NCBI GenBank assembly: GCA_038240835.1 | Contig: JBBRGJ010000128.1 | Coordinates: 1-9,434, forward strand | Length of the DNA: 9,434 nt | Source: JBAXTE01 sp038240835 | Lineage (GTDB): Bacteria > Bacteroidota > Bacteroidia > Bacteroidales > WCHB1-69 | Direction of reading: 5' to 3' | Shown: in pieces, positions 5,447-9,434 of the stretch | How the letters are laid out: every line of letters begins with the position of its first letter | Position numbering within the stretch: the stretch's first letter is position 1 | Notes under the pieces: model-generated | Databases searched by the model: none | Told to the model about the DNA's origin: nothing | What the model saw: only the letters and a program-made list of their open reading frames with translations | Program-made: the position numbers and the translations under genes

Positions 5447-8400
5447 TTATTTAATACAAACCATTTTTTTAGTTTCTACTATGTTACCATCTACGATCAA
5501 GCTATAAGTATATGTGCCTTGGCTTAAATTTGAAGCATATACCTTGATAGTTCCAGCACCTGTGGTTTCAATATCTACCGTCTTGATTATTCTGCCAAAA
5601 TTATCGGAGAACAAAAGTTGAGCATATTTGATATTTTCAGGGATGAAATAGTTTATAACAGTGCTTTCTGCAAATGGATTAGGAACATTTTGTTCCAATA
5701 AAATCGTATTGCTGTTTTCTAAAGTTACTTCTGTTATATTTGAATTATTTTCCGATGAAGACTTTGAATTATGATTGCCATGGTGACCATGTTTGCAACA
5801 ATCATCCAATTGGTTTTCAAATTGGGTCATACGTGTGTTGAAATTTGAAATCACATTTTGCAAACTGTCAATACGGGTATTTAAAATCGCAACTACTGAG
5901 TCGTTTTTAACATTTACTTCTTTCACTCCTTGGATAAGGATTGGAATAAAAGCTTCGTATTTCACACTTTTAAAATTAACCGCAGGAGTAATCACATTAC
6001 CTAAAGAATCTAATACTGCAGGTTGGGTTACATTTTTAACCAATTCTGGTAATATTTGTTCTACATCTTGAGCAATAAGCCCAAATTGATGTCCTTCGGG
6101 CAAATTCATCTGAGCAAATTGCGTAGTTTTGAAGGTAAAGTTTTTTGGGGCCAATTGATTGATAATACTTGTGGAATTGGTAAGAGGTGTGATATTTTCT
6201 TTCAACATGATATCTGAGCTTAAATAATTACCGGTAGTTGAAAAAACATCTCCAGCAAAATAACCTGCATAATTTGTGTGTGAACCGCCTGTTGCTTGGG
6301 CATAAATACCATAGGAGTCTTGCCCACCATAGGAGTTAGCTTTAACTCCAATATTTGTTATCCCATTATAACCACCTGTTACAATCACATGGTTACCTGC
6401 ACTGAATGCACCTCCAATATTAGTTCCATTAGAAAAACTACCAATACCAGATAATCCAGTATTGAATGAAGCCATACTATTAATACTGCCTGCAAAGAAA
6501 CAACCCCCTCGGTTTGAGACTTCACCTTCTGTAGCAAGAGCATTTATTCCAATATTATCGCCAGTAGAAGAATTTGTTAAAATATCAATACCTGTACTTC
6601 TTTTATATGAAGAACCACCTGTATAAATATACAAAGAAGTTCCTTCAATTGATCCAGTAGTATTGTTTTCAATTTGGTTCATTTGATAAAATACTGGTTG
6701 CAAATGGAGGTTGCTATTTGCTTTAAAAGCAATTGGAGAAACCTCATCTGTATAGATTTCCAATTTTGAGGTTGGCATAATAGCTCCTGCGGTAAAATCT
6801 TCGCCAATACCTATTCGTCCTCTTTGGCTAAACAAGATATTAAATTTATCCATTGGAATTTCTCTGTCGTTGAAAAGAGTTGCTGGTGTTGTCCCAACTT
6901 CATTCCCTAGTACAACTCTGCTATCTGAGTTTACGCTACATCCATTTTCTGCATTTGCTATACCAGCAGCATCACTTTTCACATACACTACATCTCCAAA
7001 CTGATTTACAGCTAAAACGCCAGTGCCTGGATTGGTTGGTAATGGGGTTACGGTGGAATTTAAGTCGGTAAAACGCAATCCGCTACTAATAGGAGTTGCG
7101 ATGGTGGCAATGGAGTTAATTTCCAAAGTTTGGGTTGGATTTTCGGTATTGCCAAAATATGGATTGGTGCTAGGATTGCCCCCAATTCCTGTGTTTACGG
7201 ATAAGGCGGTAGGTGTCATGCGCATTCCTTCTACACCATTGGCCGTTGCAGCTGGTCCTGTTGATGGAATTAAGGATGAATTAGTGGCTGTGAATACAAA
7301 CAGTAAATTATCAGCACCATCTGGGGTTTGCGAAGCCTGATTGTCGCCCCAGCTCAAAACAGCATCACTTCGGTCGGTTGCAGATTGCTTTTTTAAGCCC
7401 AAATAAACATTATCGGTGCCGTCGGACACGAACATTCCTATGTCCATCCATTTGCGCCAGCCATCAACACCTTGTTGCGAAAACGAACCTGTATTGTAAC
7501 CCAAATGCAACAAACTGCGTGGTGCAGTAATTGGATTTCCACCATTATGACTGATAGCCACACGGGTAGTATTGGCAGCAAATACGTTGTCTGGATTTGG
7601 GACCCCTGGCATGCCTATCGCAGAAATTCGAATTCTCTCGCCACCAGTTACGCCACCTGCTGTTTCGTCCCAATCGGTGTAAAAAACCATGGGGCGATTC
7701 TCTTGTTGGCGTAAACTGGCAGTTCCGTCTTGAATTAGTCCCATTCTAAAACCATCAAACATGGTTTGTCCAGTTCCGGTTTGATTTGAAACTTGAATCC
7801 ATGTGTCCAAATTTCCTTCGGAATTGATGTGCAAACGAGATTGTGGGCGGGATGTTTGAATATTTGTAAACATAGGACCGATGCCAACAAAACCAGCTGG
7901 GAAGTTAGATGCATTCATCTGATAACTTGAAGGAACAAACTGCATAAATTCATAACCTAACCTAGAACTTCCATCTTCAGGATTTGAATTATTACCATTA
8001 CCACCTCCAGTGGTGGTCATTACAATCTTTAAACGATCGGCGCCTCCCCACTGATTTTCAAAATCATCGCTCCAGTTGATAACAGCATCCGAACGATTGG
8101 CAATGCCTGGTTGTGTTTGCAAACCCACATACATGGCGTCTGAGTTTTCTTTCATGAATGTTCCGGTTTGCATCCACGCACGCCAGCCCAGTCCATCCAA
8201 TGAAGTTGTGTTGTTTAGTCCTTCCAAATGCAACATGGCCATAGGAGTATGGGTGGCAAAGTAATTATTTAATCCAATGCCAAAATACCCAGACACGTCT
8301 TTATCTACACCGTTGATAGTGGAAATTAATGAATTATTCAATCGTGCACGAACCACGCCATTGGTATTAAACCATAAGGGGATTTGATTGTTATTCCAGC

Positions 8401-8536
8401 CAACATAATATGTATTCCATGCTGAAGTTGGAGGTGCTAGATGTCCAGGATTTCCATATCCACTTATTGTTGTTTGGGCATAACAATTAATGAATGCTAA
8501 TATTACCACAATGCTTGTTATTATTATTTTTTTCAT
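5447..8536 (-). CDS. Secreted tail-fibre-like protein with S74 chaperone domain and T9SS type A sorting domain
   Basis: 1029 residues. A signal peptide (about 1-20, ending CYA before Gln21) leads to a long beta-rich, Gly/Asn/Thr-rich passenger. It contains related modules at about 99-173 and 339-415 (LHLxG, GWRxWM, GxF, VGL or LGL, RSDAV, GAD) and a looser relative around 232-305. At 773-870 is a peptidase S74 / intramolecular chaperone auto-processing domain: SSDIMLKENITPL, FGLIAQDVEQILPELV, VKYEAFIPILIQGVKEV. The expected dyad is present (Ser774, Lys779, spacing of five), predicting self-cleavage before Ser774. A coiled coil (about 871-910), a Cys-Cys/His cluster (913-922) and a Ser/Asn linker follow. 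Residues 947-1029 are a T9SS type A domain (LEQNVPNPF, then beta strands ending KKMVCIK). By family, the S74 domain trimerises fibres; the surface role is inferred. It starts 10 bases after the upstream gene's stop. Confidence 0.9.
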   Translation of the reverse strand: MKKIIITSIVVILAFINCYAQTTISGYGNPGHLAPPTSAWNTYYVGWNNNQIPLWFNTNGVVRARLNNSLISTINGVDKDVSGYFGIGLNNYFATHTPMAMLHLEGLNNTTSLDGLGWRAWMQTGTFMKENSDAMYVGLQTQPGIANRSDAVINWSDDFENQWGGADRLKIVMTTTGGGNGNNSNPEDGSSRLGYEFMQFVPSSYQMNASNFPAGFVGIGPMFTNIQTSRPQSRLHINSEGNLDTWIQVSNQTGTGQTMFDGFRMGLIQDGTASLRQQENRPMVFYTDWDETAGGVTGGERIRISAIGMPGVPNPDNVFAANTTRVAISHNGGNPITAPRSLLHLGYNTGSFSQQGVDGWRKWMDIGMFVSDGTDNVYLGLKKQSATDRSDAVLSWGDNQASQTPDGADNLLFVFTATNSSLIPSTGPAATANGVEGMRMTPTALSVNTGIGGNPSTNPYFGNTENPTQTLEINSIATIATPISSGLRFTDLNSTVTPLPTNPGTGVLAVNQFGDVVYVKSDAAGIANAENGCSVNSDSRVVLGNEVGTTPATLFNDREIPMDKFNILFSQRGRIGIGEDFTAGAIMPTSKLEIYTDEVSPIAFKANSNLHLQPVFYQMNQIENNTTGSIEGTSLYIYTGGSSYKRSTGIDILTNSSTGDNIGINALATEGEVSNRGGCFFAGSINSMASFNTGLSGIGSFSNGTNIGGAFSAGNHVIVTGGYNGITNIGVKANSYGGQDSYGIYAQATGGSHTNYAGYFAGDVFSTTGNYLSSDIMLKENITPLTNSTSIINQLAPKNFTFKTTQFAQMNLPEGHQFGLIAQDVEQILPELVKNVTQPAVLDSLGNVITPAVNFKSVKYEAFIPILIQGVKEVNVKNDSVVAILNTRIDSLQNVISNFNTRMTQFENQLDDCCKHGHHGNHNSKSSSENNSNITEVTLENSNTILLEQNVPNPFAESTVINYFIPENIKYAQLLFSDNFGRIIKTVDIETTGAGTIKVYASNLSQGTYTYSLIVDGNIVETKKMVCIK
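5927..6220 (-). other. S74 intramolecular chaperone/autoprotease domain within the secreted protein
   Basis: Codons 773-870. Ser774 is encoded at 6217-6215 and Lys779 at 6202-6200. In phage tail-spike S74 domains, an autolytic Ser-Lys pair with this spacing cuts just before the serine after trimer assembly. Here both residues are kept, so cleavage would leave residues about 21-773 separate from 774-1029. Confidence 0.75.
7292..7522 (-). repeat. Internal protein module, second copy
   Basis: Codons 339-415 of the secreted protein. They match codons 99-173 (8018-8242) in pattern: LLHL, DGWRKWMDIGMF, VYLGL, RSDAVLSWGD, GADNLLFVFT against MLHL, LGWRAWMQTGTF, MYVGL, RSDAVINWSD, GADRLKIVMT. This is an old duplication, clear in protein but not in DNA. 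Confidence 0.65.
8018..8242 (-). repeat. Internal protein module, first copy
   Basis: Codons 99-173 of the secreted protein, paired with the module at 7292-7522. The two are separated by about 165 residues that include a looser related stretch starting SRLHINSEGNLDTWIQV. Confidence 0.65.
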
Positions 8537-8546
8537 ACATTTCTAT

Positions 8547-9434
8547 TTATTTAATAAGTTGAATAGAACCTTTTACATTTTCATTCTTTATTTTACTTAA
8601 TATGTAATAGTAAACACCGTCACTACAATACTCACCCATATATTTACCATCCCATTCGATATTATTGTTCCCAAATTTTTCAAAAACTTTTACACCCCAT
8701 CTATTAAAAATTGACATTGTACCACTTCCCGTAAACCAAAAATTAAAAGTATCATTATACCCATCATCATTAGGAGTAAATACATTTGGAAATATTTCAG
8801 TTATTTGTTCTTGTTGTGTTAAAGACACATCATCAATATAAAGATAATTAATACCATCTCTACCTCCCTCCATCCCCAAACCAATTCTTAGTGTATCAGT
8901 ATTTACACTATAATTAAAATTACCAAATGTAAGAAACTCTTCACCTCCAGTTGCAGTATATATTGCATTAAGCTCAATCCAATTACTAGTGTCACTGTAA
9001 AACTCTGAAAACACACAACTTGGGACTAAGATTAATTCAGAACTATTATTATTTACAATCAAATTTGACGTAAATAATGCTGCAAAACTGTTAATAGCAA
9101 AGGTGGAAATATTAGCTATTGAAATAAAAACAGTCAGTTTGTATTTAGTATTTATGATCAAAGGTGATAGTAATCTTATTTGAAGATATTCGAGATAGTC
9201 TTGATTAGTGTCTAGCCAACTAACATAGGGTCCCAATCCAGCATATCCAAACCCAGTTCTCGGGTGTTGATAACCGTATCTATTATTTGGAACACCAATA
9301 TCTACATAATTTGGACATTGGTTAGTTGTACACATGTTGAAATAATCAGGAGAGCCAAGTGTAGGGCTGTACCAATATTTCGCATAGGTAATCTGGCCAA
9401 CGTCTCCAGGGCATGTATCATACTCTTCAAAGCT
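8547..9434 (-). CDS. Secreted protein with T9SS type B sorting (gliding motility-associated C-terminal) domain, 5' partial
   Basis: The frame is open to the window edge, so the true start and signal peptide lie beyond 9434; the ATG at 9335 is internal. The 295 visible residues begin SFEEYDTCPGDVGQIT and continue with a WYSPTLGSPDYFN / VGVPNN-like / GYQHPRTG / YAGLG pattern that I recognise from Bacteroidota secreted proteins carrying this CTD. This is followed by a beta-sandwich-like region ending YLYIDDVSL (visible residues about 197-205). The last 85 residues are a type B domain: PNVFTPNDDGYND, then MSIFNRWGVKVFE, WDGKYMG, SDGVYYYI, and LIK at the end. Such proteins cross the outer membrane by the type IX system and are attached or released. 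The molecular function of the body is unknown. Upstream member of an operon with the S74 protein. Confidence 0.85.
   Translation of the reverse strand, partial: SFEEYDTCPGDVGQITYAKYWYSPTLGSPDYFNMCTTNQCPNYVDIGVPNNRYGYQHPRTGFGYAGLGPYVSWLDTNQDYLEYLQIRLLSPLIINTKYKLTVFISIANISTFAINSFAALFTSNLIVNNNSSELILVPSCVFSEFYSDTSNWIELNAIYTATGGEEFLTFGNFNYSVNTDTLRIGLGMEGGRDGINYLYIDDVSLTQQEQITEIFPNVFTPNDDGYNDTFNFWFTGSGTMSIFNRWGVKVFEKFGNNNIEWDGKYMGEYCSDGVYYYILSKIKNENVKGSIQLIK

Noticed and set aside
9333..9335. ATG at 9335 as start of the type B T9SS protein
   Set aside because: There is no signal peptide after it, and 33 further in-frame codons with family-like sequence continue to the window edge.

Overview
The window looks like chromosomal DNA of a Bacteroidota bacterium, probably Flavobacteriia or a related class. 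The evidence is AT-rich sequence, two neighbouring secreted proteins with type IX secretion (T9SS) C-terminal sorting domains (one type A, one type B), a Bacteroidota-style promoter (TTTG-N20-TAnnTTTG), starts without a clear Shine-Dalgarno sequence, and intergenic DNA full of palindromic repeats.

Layout. Positions 1-1346 hold no credible gene. They contain about two and a half tandem copies of a repeat unit. Each unit carries an 11-bp hairpin whose loop is complementary to sequence just downstream, followed by a roughly 200-nt foldback. Short palindromes are inserted at the same point of two units. Positions 1382-2692 (minus) encode a PLP-dependent fold-type I aminotransferase with a good intrinsic terminator. 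Positions 2720-3204 are a second repeat-rich gap, with a third copy of the hairpin and a 194-bp stretch bounded by inverted repeats. Positions 3205-3909 (minus) encode a small multi-pass membrane protein, tentatively Mpv17/PMP22-like, with a clear promoter. Positions 4329-5357 (plus) hold a DUF1016/YhcG-type PDDEXK nuclease gene whose natural ATG is followed by an in-frame TAA at codon 6. Positions 5447-8536 (minus) encode a 1029-residue secreted tail-fibre-like protein with an S74 intramolecular chaperone/autoprotease domain followed by a T9SS type A signal. Ten bases upstream of it, a T9SS type B secreted protein (8547 to beyond 9434, minus) runs off the window end.

How the genes relate. 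The last two genes form an operon for two exported, surface or extracellular proteins. The aminotransferase, membrane protein and nuclease appear to be independent units with no shared pathway. I see no CRISPR array, integrase, transposase, reverse transcriptase, tRNA or rRNA.

Most notable are (i) the hairpin family, where three copies show compensatory changes in the stem and in the loop-to-flank pairing, suggesting a structure under selection or a structure-specific mobile repeat; (ii) the early nonsense codon in the nuclease gene; and (iii) a predicted autocleavage site that would separate the passenger of the S74 protein from its own secretion signal.
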